64,000 nucleotides of DNA from Thermofilaceae archaeon (GTDB lineage: Archaea > Thermoproteota > Thermoprotei > Thermofilales > Thermofilaceae): positions 124,001 to 188,000 of the forward strand of contig JAVYQJ010000001.1 of the NCBI GenBank assembly GCA_038731975.1, in the 5' to 3' direction. Below the pieces are notes generated by a model. It was not told where the DNA came from and did not search any database. It saw only the letters and a list, made by a program, of their open reading frames with translations. The translations under genes and the position numbers were made by a program. Of the stretch, positions 1 through 8,601 are shown one piece after another (position 1 is the stretch's first letter; every line of letters starts with the position of its first letter).

Positions 1-80
1 CTGACGAGCTCTACGATTTGCTCTGGAGGTGCTTCAGCGTCTGCCGGTAGAACCCTCACAACAGCCACTACGCGGGCCAT
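1..80 (-). CDS. Translation elongation factor 1-beta (aEF1B), N-terminal fragment
   Basis: Minus-strand frame starting at ATG 80 and running off the left edge of the window. The 26 visible residues open with MARVVAVVRVLPADAE, the typical N-terminus of archaeal aEF1B, the nucleotide exchange factor that recharges EF-1A with GTP during protein synthesis. The start lies 9 bp beyond the stop of the zinc-ribbon gene at 90-266, so the two are probably cotranscribed. Only the N-terminus can be judged. Confidence 0.85.
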   Translation of the reverse strand, partial: MARVVAVVRVLPADAEAPPEQIVELV

Positions 81-89
81 ACTAGTCAC

Positions 90-266
90 CTAAGGGCCGA
101 CGAAGCCGCACTTAGGGCACACGTATTGTATTACGAGCTTCCTGCACTTCTCGCAGCGCCAGATATCGACTTCCCCGCAGTTAGGGCAGCGAAACCTGAC
201 ACCTCGGCTGTACGGCGCTATTGGTCTCCTGCACGACGAACATACAGGTAACCTCAACTCGCTCAT
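90..266 (-). CDS. Small four-CxxC zinc-ribbon protein
   Basis: A 58-residue frame (ATG 266, stop at 90). It contains four CxxC pairs, at about residues 9/12, 27/30, 38/41 and 50/53, enough to bind two zinc ions in two ribbons. This matches the small HVO_2753-type archaeal zinc-finger proteins commonly encoded next to aEF1B. They are thought to act in nucleic-acid or ribosome contacts, but the exact role is not established. A TATA-like element (GGTTTAATAACC read on the minus strand, near 287-298) sits about 27 bp upstream of the start, so the transcript is probably leaderless. Confidence 0.85.
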   Translation of the reverse strand: MSELRLPVCSSCRRPIAPYSRGVRFRCPNCGEVDIWRCEKCRKLVIQYVCPKCGFVGP

Positions 267-339
267 GAGGCCCCTGCAATGAAATAGGTTATTAAACCCT
301 TCTGAAGAGTGTAAGCGGTACCGGAGCGCCCGAGATCTA

Positions 340-388
340 ATGATGAAGCAGAGTTACGGTGAGCCATGAACGGAAGGCATTTGACTGA
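340..388 (+). ncRNA. Candidate box C/D guide sRNA
   Basis: In the gap between the zinc-ribbon gene and tRNA-Leu a plus-strand stretch has box C/D geometry. A perfect C box (ATGATGA, 340-346) is followed by 12 nt, a one-mismatch D' box (GTGA, 359-362), a 3-nt spacer, a partial C' box (ATGAACG, 366-372), 12 nt, and a perfect D box (CTGA, 385-388). Two 12-nt guides and a 3-nt D'-C' spacer are the usual archaeal spacing. No convincing terminal stem is visible and the targets were not identified, so chance is possible. The fibrillarin, Nop5 and L7Ae proteins that would bind it are all encoded in this window. Confidence 0.4.
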
Positions 389-406
389 ACAATAGTTCAG
401 CATGAT

Positions 407-414
407 TTTTAAAA
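407..414 (+). promoter_or_regulatory. TATA box of tRNA-Leu
   Basis: The sequence TTTTAAAA is centred about 26 bp upstream of the mature 5' end of tRNA-Leu, the expected distance for an archaeal TATA box serving a start at or just before the tRNA. Confidence 0.6.
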
Positions 415-436
415 CTGGTACGCTAACCCCAACACG

Positions 437-524
437 GCGGGGGTGCCCGAGCTAGGACAAAGGGGGCGGACTTAGGCTCCGCTGGCGTAGGCCTGCCCGG
501 GTTCGAATCCCGGCCCCCGCACCA
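437..524 (+). tRNA. tRNA-Leu (anticodon TAG)
   Basis: Cloverleaf with acceptor GCGGGGG/CCCCCGC, anticodon stem GCGGA/TCCGC around loop CTTAGGC (anticodon TAG), a 13-nt class II variable arm, T arm CCGGG-TTCGAAT-CCCGG, discriminator A, and an encoded CCA. The long variable arm and A73 fit leucine. No intron. The encoded CCA directly abuts the stop of the convergent methylase gene at 525. Confidence 0.95.
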
Positions 525-1694
525 TCATACTTTTTCCAGGAGCGCTATGAAGAAACCGGGCGAATCGTGAATGTCGGGCTCAAACCGCTGCACTAGAGAT
601 CCGAGCCCGGCAAAGCCGGACGAGCCCAGGAACACAGGTTGGCTCCGCAGCTTGAACCCCAGCTCCTTCACAGCCCAAAGCACGTTCAACTCGTTCTCCT
701 CCAGCGTTAAAGTGCAAGTGGAGTACAGCAGAAGGCCACCCTTTCTCAGCAGCCTTGCAGCTACCCTGAGGAATTGGCGCTGGTACTCGCTGAGCGTTTG
801 AAACTCCCTCTCACCTCTCTCGTAGTAGAGGGTCGGCCTAACGCCAAGAGCGCTGCAGGGAGGGTCCAGTATCACGGCATCTGAGCCTACAAGATCCTCC
901 GCGTCAACGTCCAAGTACCTGGAATCCGCAACTCTAACCTCGATGTTACCTAGACCCAACCTCCTAGCGTTCTCCTCGATCTTCGCGACCTTACTCCTCG
1001 ACCTATCGACGGCAACGACGCGGCCACTACCCCCCATCAGTTGCGCAGCGTGCGTAGCTTTACCGCCCGGTGAAGCGCACATGTCGACAACGAGCCAGTC
1101 TGGCTTCGGGTCTAAGACGTGCCCGGCGACGATGGCCGGGAGGCTCTGATCGTAAACGAGGCCTCGCCTGTAGACGTCCAACTCCCTTATCGACGGTACT
1201 TTGAATACCGAGACTTCTACCCGAACCGCTAGGCCTTGCTTGCGGGCCACCATTTCCTCGCCATCCATCTCCGCTACGCCCTCCGCTACGAGGTCCCCGC
1301 GAGGGCTGACAACGTTGACCCGCTCCCCCTCCTTCACGCCTTTTGCACTTAGAACTCCCGGAGCATAGAGGTGCGCCCCCTGGTAGACGGACTCCGCGGC
1401 CTCCTTCTTAGCCACAACGGTTTTCTCAAGCCGCCTAACGTAGAAAGGTCCCTTTACGGGTAGAAAGATCGCGTCGCTTAAAGCCTCAAAAACATGCGCC
1501 TCAAACCCTTGACGTCTCAACTCCTCGACGACTTCCGCTGGGGTGGCCTTCAGAGTGTTGACCCTAAGAAAGTAGCGCCTAGCAGGTGTTCTAAGCGACG
1601 CTAGTATACTCTCTACCCTATCTGAGTACAGCTCAGCCAGTCTTTTAACAGCCGCAGGAGAGAAACCGTAACTGGCAGCTAGGGTCTCTAGCAT
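525..1694 (-). CDS. NOL1/NOP2/sun (NSUN6-like) RNA cytosine-5 methyltransferase with PUA domain
   Basis: 389 residues. Residues about 100-165 form a PUA RNA-binding domain inserted ahead of a Rossmann methyltransferase, the domain order of archaeal and human NSUN6, which methylates C72 in the tRNA acceptor stem. The SAM-binding loop (DMCASPGGK, 204-212) and both family cysteines are present: C280 in DPPC (motif IV) and C327 in STC (motif VI). The substrate is inferred from the PUA architecture, and rRNA cannot be excluded. A purine-rich GGGGAGGAAGGG stretch about 20 bp upstream of ATG 1694 could be an extended Shine-Dalgarno. Confidence 0.9.
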   Translation of the reverse strand: MLETLAASYGFSPAAVKRLAELYSDRVESILASLRTPARRYFLRVNTLKATPAEVVEELRRQGFEAHVFEALSDAIFLPVKGPFYVRRLEKTVVAKKEAAESVYQGAHLYAPGVLSAKGVKEGERVNVVSPRGDLVAEGVAEMDGEEMVARKQGLAVRVEVSVFKVPSIRELDVYRRGLVYDQSLPAIVAGHVLDPKPDWLVVDMCASPGGKATHAAQLMGGSGRVVAVDRSRSKVAKIEENARRLGLGNIEVRVADSRYLDVDAEDLVGSDAVILDPPCSALGVRPTLYYERGEREFQTLSEYQRQFLRVAARLLRKGGLLLYSTCTLTLEENELNVLWAVKELGFKLRSQPVFLGSSGFAGLGSLVQRFEPDIHDSPGFFIALLEKV

Positions 1695-1815
1695 CTGGAC
1701 GCGATGCGCCCTTCCTCCCCTTCAACTTTTCGCGGCAAGCATACTTGAATGAGTTACCCCAGAGAAATCCGAAAATCCCATTATTCAAGCACCAAGGTTT
1801 GGTAAATAAAAGAGG

Positions 1816-2732
<917 letters not shown>

Positions 2733-2776
2733 AAATAGATTAACTGATTAGTTTTCGCAAAACAGATGATTCTTGT

Positions 2777-2853
2777 TGGCGGGCCCGCCGGGACTTGAAC
2801 CCGGGTTCTTCGGCTCCGGAGGCCGACGCCTTTCCATGCTAGGCCACGGGCCC
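2777..2853 (-). tRNA. tRNA-Arg (anticodon CCG)
   Basis: Minus-strand cloverleaf of 77 nt including CCA: acceptor GGGCCCG/CGGGCCC, anticodon stem TCGGC/GCCGA around loop CTCCGGA (anticodon CCG), 5-nt variable loop AGAAC, and T arm CCGGG-TTCAAGT-CCCGG. It has no intron, which makes it a useful template for the two intron-bearing tRNA-Arg genes at 19.8 and 22.6 kb. They share its acceptor and T-stem sequences and come to the same 77 nt after intron removal. Confidence 0.95.
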
Positions 2854-2891
2854 TGAAAGATAAAGGTAATTCGGCTTAAAGCTGTTGCGGC

Positions 2892-3629
<738 letters not shown>

Positions 3630-3637
3630 TTAAGTTG

Positions 3638-4747
3638 ATGTGGCGATTGCTGACCCTACGCCCTGACGCCTTGGTGGTGTGGGAGAACGAGGAGGTGAAA
3701 AAGAGGCTCTCGCACTACTACGGGGTGATGTCCGACCGAAGGCCCGCCCGATACAGGGTAGCGAAGCGCGTCCCTGTGGAGCTGGAGAAGAATGTCGGAC
3801 TTGAGGAAATGTGGCGCGTTCACAGGGAGAAGGTTGAGGAGGAGAGAGAGCTGTACGAGAGGGTGGAGGAGGACGTAAACGCCTTGTCGAAGATTCCTGC
3901 TCCCGAGTACAGCCTGATAGATCTGAAGGCCGACATAGCCTCAGAGCTGATCAAGGCTTGCAGGTTGTGCGAGTGGAGGTGCGGTGTCGACAGAACTCAA
4001 GGTGAGAAAGGAGTCTGCGGCCTCACGAGCGAAGTGAGGGTTGCTTCGGCTTTCCTCCACATGGGAGAGGAAGCCCCTCTCGTGCCCTCCGGAACAATTT
4101 TCTTCACTGGCTGTAGCTTCAAGTGCGTTTTCTGCCAGAACTGGGATATCTCCACAAACCCCTTGAATGGCGTACCTGTTGGCCCCCGAGAGCTCGCCGC
4201 GATTGCCACCAAGCTGCGCAGGGAGGGGGCCCGCAACATCAATTACGTTGGTGGGAACCCAGATCAGCAGTTGCACGTGATCCTGTCTTCTCTAAAGTAC
4301 ATGGACGTCAACGTACCGCTCCTCTGGAATTCGAACATGTACATGTCTGTAGAAGCTCTTCAGCTGCTGCTGGACATCATAGACATATGGCTTCCCGACT
4401 TCAAGTACGGTAATGATGAGTGCGCGTTGAGGCTCTCAAAGGTGCCCAGGTACTTTGAAGTCGTTTCCCGGAACCACAAGATGGCCCACGATAGCGGGGA
4501 CATGATCATACGCCACCTGGTCTTACCAAACCACGTGGAGTGTTGCACGAAACCCGTCCTCAAGTGGATCAGCGAGAACTGCCCGCGAGCACTGGTGAAC
4601 ATCATGGATCAGTATAGGCCCGAACACCTGGTTGCCTTCTACCCGGAGAAGTATAGAGAAATTGCACGGAGGCCGAGCCCAAGGGAACTCGAGGAGGCGT
4701 ACGCCTTCGCTGACGAGCTGGGGCTAGTCTGGAGGCCGGTGTCTTGA
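3638..4747 (+). CDS. Radical SAM protein, PflA/AmrS-like
   Basis: 369 residues from ATG 3638; in-frame TTG codons at 3623 and 3635 are alternatives. The radical SAM cluster motif CxxxCxxC is at about residues 159-166 (CSFKCVFC). It is preceded by a second cysteine group (CxxCxxxC plus one more Cys, about 108-127), as in AmrS-type enzymes. An ~100-residue charged helical N-terminal extension is not part of the core family. The reaction is unknown. Its stop overlaps the possible TTG start of dph2, so the two are probably cotranscribed. Dph2 itself uses unusual radical SAM chemistry, so a link to diphthamide formation is possible but speculative. Confidence 0.75.
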   Translation: MWRLLTLRPDALVVWENEEVKKRLSHYYGVMSDRRPARYRVAKRVPVELEKNVGLEEMWRVHREKVEEERELYERVEEDVNALSKIPAPEYSLIDLKADIASELIKACRLCEWRCGVDRTQGEKGVCGLTSEVRVASAFLHMGEEAPLVPSGTIFFTGCSFKCVFCQNWDISTNPLNGVPVGPRELAAIATKLRREGARNINYVGGNPDQQLHVILSSLKYMDVNVPLLWNSNMYMSVEALQLLLDIIDIWLPDFKYGNDECALRLSKVPRYFEVVSRNHKMAHDSGDMIIRHLVLPNHVECCTKPVLKWISENCPRALVNIMDQYRPEHLVAFYPEKYREIARRPSPRELEEAYAFADELGLVWRPVS

Positions 4748-4755
4748 GGGCAGCC

Positions 4756-5823
4756 ATGCAATGTGCTTACGACCTTGAGGAGCAGCGTGTCATTGAATGG
4801 GCGAGGCGCTTCGGTTACAGGAGCCTCCTACTGCAGGCACCCGACGGACTGAAGGCTTGCGCCCGAAGGCTAGCGGAATCGCTCGCCTCCAAAGGTTTCG
4901 ATGTGGTGCTTTCAGCCAGCCACTGCTGGGGAGGTTGCGACGTAGCTCTAAATGAGGTGAAGCGCGCTGGATGTGAAGCGTTGGTGCACATCGGACACCA
5001 TGGTCCAGTGCGATTCAAGCCCCCTCGGAGTGTTCTGTTCGTACCAGGTAGGTCTCTCATCGATCTTGAGGAGGTAGCCGCTAAGGCAGCTTCTAAGCTG
5101 GTTGAGGAAGGGATTAGGACGGTGGGCGTTGTAGCCAGCGTGCAACACGTGCACGCTCTCTCGAGCGTGGTTCGCAAACTCGGCGAGCAAGGTCTCAGGG
5201 CTCTAACCTCTCGCAGCCCTGATCCGTTTATGCAGGAGGGCCTCATCGTGGGTTGCGATCAAAGGGCGGCCGAAAATCTGAGCAAGGCGGTTGACGCCTT
5301 CCTCGTGATTGCAGGAGGCGTTTTTCATGCGATTGGCGTGGCGTTGGCCACCGGCGTAAAGACGTATGCCGTTGATCCCTATGCTAGTTCAATTCGCGAT
5401 GTTGATAGGGAGGTCAAGAAAGTGATTGCTTTAAGGCTCTCTCACTTAAGCTTGGCCCTTGAGGCTAGGAACGCCACACTCGTTGTCTCGCTGAAGCCTG
5501 GTCAACGGCTAACAGCTAGGCAGTTCCGTATCCTATGGGAGGTTCTAAAGTCTAAAGGCTACAAAGTAGACGTTGTTGCGTTTGACGACGTGTCTCGAGA
5601 GGCGCTCGAGAACTTTGGGGGTAGTAGCCTTTACGTGAATCTGGCATGCCCCAGGTTAGCCACCGACGATCATCACCTCTTCCCCGGTCCCGTGGTTAAC
5701 CCTTCGGAGCTTCTGGCAGTCTTAAAGGGAGGCATCGAAGCTTATACACCTAGTCTCAGCGTCACTTGGTGGAGATCTTCCCGTACGTCTCCTTCAGGAG
5801 CAGAGCGTCCTCCTCCAAGTTAG
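4756..5823 (+). CDS. dph2: Diphthamide synthase subunit Dph2
   Basis: 355 residues from ATG 4756; a TTG at 4744 overlapping the upstream stop is an alternative. Archaeal Dph2 transfers the 3-amino-3-carboxypropyl group of SAM to the target histidine of EF-2, the first step of diphthamide synthesis, using a 4Fe-4S cluster held by one cysteine from each of three domains. Those cysteines are visible at about C57 (SHCWGGC), C165 (VGCDQ) and C296 (LACPR). The last ~20 residues are serine/proline-rich and lie in a 62-bp convergent overlap with the endonuclease IV gene, so the extreme C-terminus may be an accretion rather than conserved sequence. Confidence 0.9.
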   Translation: MQCAYDLEEQRVIEWARRFGYRSLLLQAPDGLKACARRLAESLASKGFDVVLSASHCWGGCDVALNEVKRAGCEALVHIGHHGPVRFKPPRSVLFVPGRSLIDLEEVAAKAASKLVEEGIRTVGVVASVQHVHALSSVVRKLGEQGLRALTSRSPDPFMQEGLIVGCDQRAAENLSKAVDAFLVIAGGVFHAIGVALATGVKTYAVDPYASSIRDVDREVKKVIALRLSHLSLALEARNATLVVSLKPGQRLTARQFRILWEVLKSKGYKVDVVAFDDVSREALENFGGSSLYVNLACPRLATDDHHLFPGPVVNPSELLAVLKGGIEAYTPSLSVTWWRSSRTSPSGAERPPPS

Positions 5824-6661
5824 GGCTCTCACATATCAAGACTCCTTTGACTCCAAACTCTTTCAGCGCAACCATCAGACTCTCGTAGTTAAAGTCGGAT
5901 TCCCGCAGATTGAGGTGTCGGATCTCCCCCCTTTCACCGTATTCGATCCCTGACACGTGCATGTGCATGTTGTGGAGCGCTTCCTTCCCGAGGCCATCCT
6001 CTAAGGCAGTCAAGATGCGGCAGAATTCGTCGTAACTGTTGAAGAGGCCGTTGCTCCTCGCGTGTAAATGAGCGAAGTCAACTACGGGGAGGACCATCTC
6101 CAGCTCGCTGGAGAGCCTGATCAGCTCCTCCAGCGAGCCGAACTCCGTGGGTGCACCCGTTGTTTCGGGCCTAAGCCAGATTTCGACCCCCTCATCCTGT
6201 AGCCTTTTTGCGATGTCCTTCAACGTTTCCCTCACTACCTGGTATACGTATTCGCTCTCCCTGCCCATGTAGTAGGCAGCGTGAAAGCAGAGGCTCCACG
6301 CTCCCGCTTGAGCTCCCACTACTGCAGACTGGTAGATGCGCTCTGCGCTTGCTTTAGCCTTGCTCGGATCGGGCGACGCAAGGTTGATGTAGTAGGGGGC
6401 GTGTACAGTCAAAGCAACATCTAGGTTTCTAGCGATCGATTCGACCTCTCGCGCAGCCGCTTGGGTTAGGCTGATTCTTCGCACGAACTCGATCTCCATC
6501 GCATCGAGTCCGAGGGTCCTCACCTCAATTACACCGTGCTTCGTGCTCCTCGTCTTAGCTCTGTTTGGGATACCTGCTGGGCCAAAGCGGAGCCTATCGG
6601 GTTTCCACAGGGCCACGTACCCGAGCTTCTCTTCTAGCAAATAGCCTTTTCGTTCCTTCAC
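5762..6661 (-). CDS. nfo: Endonuclease IV (AP endonuclease family 2)
   Basis: 299 residues if translation begins at GTG 6661, which overlaps the TGA of the upstream amrS gene (GTGA); an ATG at 6730 would force a 73-bp overlap. The N-terminal LRFGPAGIP and the metal-binding TIM-barrel segments (YYINLAS, CFHAAYY, RPETTG, VDFAHLHAR, HVSGIEY, CESPNLEED) follow the order of endonuclease IV. This zinc enzyme cuts DNA 5' of abasic sites and is important at temperatures where depurination is fast. It is translationally coupled to amrS. Its 3' end overlaps dph2 on the other strand by 62 bp. Confidence 0.9.
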   Translation of the reverse strand: MKERKGYLLEEKLGYVALWKPDRLRFGPAGIPNRAKTRSTKHGVIEVRTLGLDAMEIEFVRRISLTQAAAREVESIARNLDVALTVHAPYYINLASPDPSKAKASAERIYQSAVVGAQAGAWSLCFHAAYYMGRESEYVYQVVRETLKDIAKRLQDEGVEIWLRPETTGAPTEFGSLEELIRLSSELEMVLPVVDFAHLHARSNGLFNSYDEFCRILTALEDGLGKEALHNMHMHVSGIEYGERGEIRHLNLRESDFNYESLMVALKEFGVKGVLICESPNLEEDALLLKETYGKISTK

Positions 6662-7692
6662 CAAAACGAAAATGCCTGTTTTCGAACGTATCGCCCAACG
6701 ATCGGCACTTCGGCGCCGCAGCGTGGGCATCGATTGTTATCGCTCAAGGCGTACCGGACAACGCGATAGCCGTGGCGCTTAATCAGCAATTCGCCACACT
6801 CGGGGCAGTACGTGTTTTCGTAGCGGTGGCCAGGCACGTTGCCAATGTAGGGGAATTTGATGCCAGCCTTCTTTGCCTGCTCATAGCACCACTCCAACTT
6901 CTCAACCTTCGTTGGAGGCTCATGGTAGTGGTAGGCGGGATAGTAGCGAGTAAAGTGGATGGGAGTATCAGGCCCCAGCTCTTTGAGATGGCGTTCGATG
7001 GTATCCAATACGACCTCCTCGCGATCCGTCGCGTTCGTAACTACCAAATAGACTATCTCGACGTGAATACCAAGCCGTTTTGCCTCCCTAGCGTTACGCC
7101 ATACAACGTCAACGTCAGCGCTATTGTACTTTCGGTATTCCTCTTTTCCCCCCTTCACGTCTATCTTTAAACCGTCGAGACCGCTCTCATGCAGCATCTT
7201 TAGAGCCTCTATCGTCATGTAGCCGTTGCTCACGTAGGTGCAGTAGAGGCCTCTCTCCTTTGCTAGTCTAAACACATCGATACTGTACTCGAACAGCAGC
7301 GTAGGCTCGTTAAAGCTTACGCAAACGCCCTCGTCGCGCCTGGACGCTATTTCAACCACGCGCTCGGGAGGTATCCGCTCAACCCCGCTGACGTCCGGCT
7401 CAACTTTGGAGAGGTGCCAGTTCTGGCACCAGGGGCACGTGAAGTTGCAGCTCCAGCTGCTGAACGTGAGAGACGTTGAACCGGGCCAGAAATGGAAGAA
7501 GGGCTTAATCTCGATCGGCCTTGACTCCAACGCCGATAGGTTACCGTAGGTGAGCGTGTACAGCGTACCATCGATGTTAACACGAGTTCGGCAGAAACCG
7601 CGCGCACCATTCTCTATCAAGCAGCGCCTCTCGCAGAGTAGACAGCGGACTTTAGAGCCTCCTACCTTCTCGTAGAGCAGCGCTTCTCTCAT
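6658..7692 (-). CDS. amrS: AmmeMemoRadiSam-type radical SAM enzyme
   Basis: 344 residues from ATG 7692; a TTG at 7713 is an alternative. A TATA-like TTTATC at 7714-7719 argues for a leaderless ATG 7692. The N-terminus has the family CxxCxxxC pattern plus a fourth cysteine (17, 20, 24, 34). The radical SAM CxxxCxxC follows at 82-89 (CNFTCPWC). The C-terminus carries a CPEC/CPRC zinc ribbon, as in AmrS. AmrS usually accompanies MEMO1 and AMMECR1 proteins. Neither is encoded nearby, and the biochemical role of the system is unsettled. It forms an operon with nfo. Confidence 0.85.
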   Translation of the reverse strand: MREALLYEKVGGSKVRCLLCERRCLIENGARGFCRTRVNIDGTLYTLTYGNLSALESRPIEIKPFFHFWPGSTSLTFSSWSCNFTCPWCQNWHLSKVEPDVSGVERIPPERVVEIASRRDEGVCVSFNEPTLLFEYSIDVFRLAKERGLYCTYVSNGYMTIEALKMLHESGLDGLKIDVKGGKEEYRKYNSADVDVVWRNAREAKRLGIHVEIVYLVVTNATDREEVVLDTIERHLKELGPDTPIHFTRYYPAYHYHEPPTKVEKLEWCYEQAKKAGIKFPYIGNVPGHRYENTYCPECGELLIKRHGYRVVRYALSDNNRCPRCGAEVPIVGRYVRKQAFSFW

Positions 7693-7769
7693 CGAGTAGA
7701 AAGTAGCGCGCAAAGATAAAACTGTCGATAGGCGCTACGTTTATTATTTCTCGAAGAACCTCAACCTCA

Positions 7770-8600
7770 ATGCCTTGGATTGGCGTGTCAGCCGATATTA
7801 GTGAAGATGATGTTAAGAGGGCTCTAGAGAATCTAGGTCTAATTCTTCTGCGCGAGATCGGAGTTGTGGAGCTTGAGACTTCGAGAGGCTGGTTGAAATT
7901 CAGAGTGTTTGAGGTAGCAGGAGGCGTAGAAGATTCAGCGCGTGTGCTAGCAGAAGACCTAAGCGCACCGGCATTCGAGAGCGGCCCACACCTGGTGCTG
8001 GGCGAAGTGAGCGCGCGGCTGTGGGATGAGGGAGCAAAGGTAGTGTTCCCCGACGGGGAGAGTGAGGTCGTGCCGATTTTCACGTACGATGGGTTCCTCG
8101 ACGTGAGAATGCCGACGAGAAGGGTGAAGGGGTTGAAGGCTACGATAATCATCGGCGGGACGCAGTACGAGCTACCCCTTGAGATCAAGGATCTTCTGGA
8201 GGTTTACGCTAAGGGGCAGAAGGCCATCGAAAAAGTCGAGAAGGCTGCTTCCGTCTATGGGCTGGAGAAGGTGGTTTCACTGGCAGCTCTAGAGGAGTTG
8301 AGGCGCCGTAGAGCGGGGGAGGTAAGCGTAGAAGTGGATTACGAGGCGGGCTTCGTAATGGTGAAGGAAGGGGTGAAAGTGCGCGTTGTTTCTCTGGACA
8401 AGTTTATTCTCGACTTAATCGTTAGGGGGGAGCTGGACAAACTAAGAGAGTTGGTGGAGAAGGCTCCTGACGAAGCAAAGAGGCGGGTGCACGAAATGCT
8501 GAGAAGAGAGCTGGAGTTAGCAGAGGCTTCTGGCGACGAGCGCCGCTCAAAAGTGTTAAAAGAGGCTCTTGAGAAGCTGGGCTTTCAAGCCCAGGTCTAA
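7770..8600 (+). CDS. Hypothetical protein, two-part architecture
   Basis: 276 residues, family not recognised. Residues 1-140 are mixed alpha/beta with no cysteine or catalytic signature. From about residue 150 the protein is almost entirely charged helix (many E/K/R, heptad-like leucines), which suggests a coiled-coil or helical-bundle tail. No signal peptide or membrane segment is seen. An A/T element (GTTTATTATTT, 7739-7749) is about 26 bp upstream of ATG 7770, so the mRNA is probably leaderless. It ends 1 bp before the convergent VWA gene. Confidence 0.6.
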   Translation: MPWIGVSADISEDDVKRALENLGLILLREIGVVELETSRGWLKFRVFEVAGGVEDSARVLAEDLSAPAFESGPHLVLGEVSARLWDEGAKVVFPDGESEVVPIFTYDGFLDVRMPTRRVKGLKATIIIGGTQYELPLEIKDLLEVYAKGQKAIEKVEKAASVYGLEKVVSLAALEELRRRRAGEVSVEVDYEAGFVMVKEGVKVRVVSLDKFILDLIVRGELDKLRELVEKAPDEAKRRVHEMLRRELELAEASGDERRSKVLKEALEKLGFQAQV

Positions 8601-8601
8601 C

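Noticed and set aside
571-801. Open frame antisense to the NSUN gene
   Set aside because: A shadow of the methylase coding sequence; no independent start signal or family.
4744-4755. TTG 4744 as the start of dph2
   Set aside because: Possible, but adds only four residues and ATG 4756 is the stronger codon; left as an alternative.
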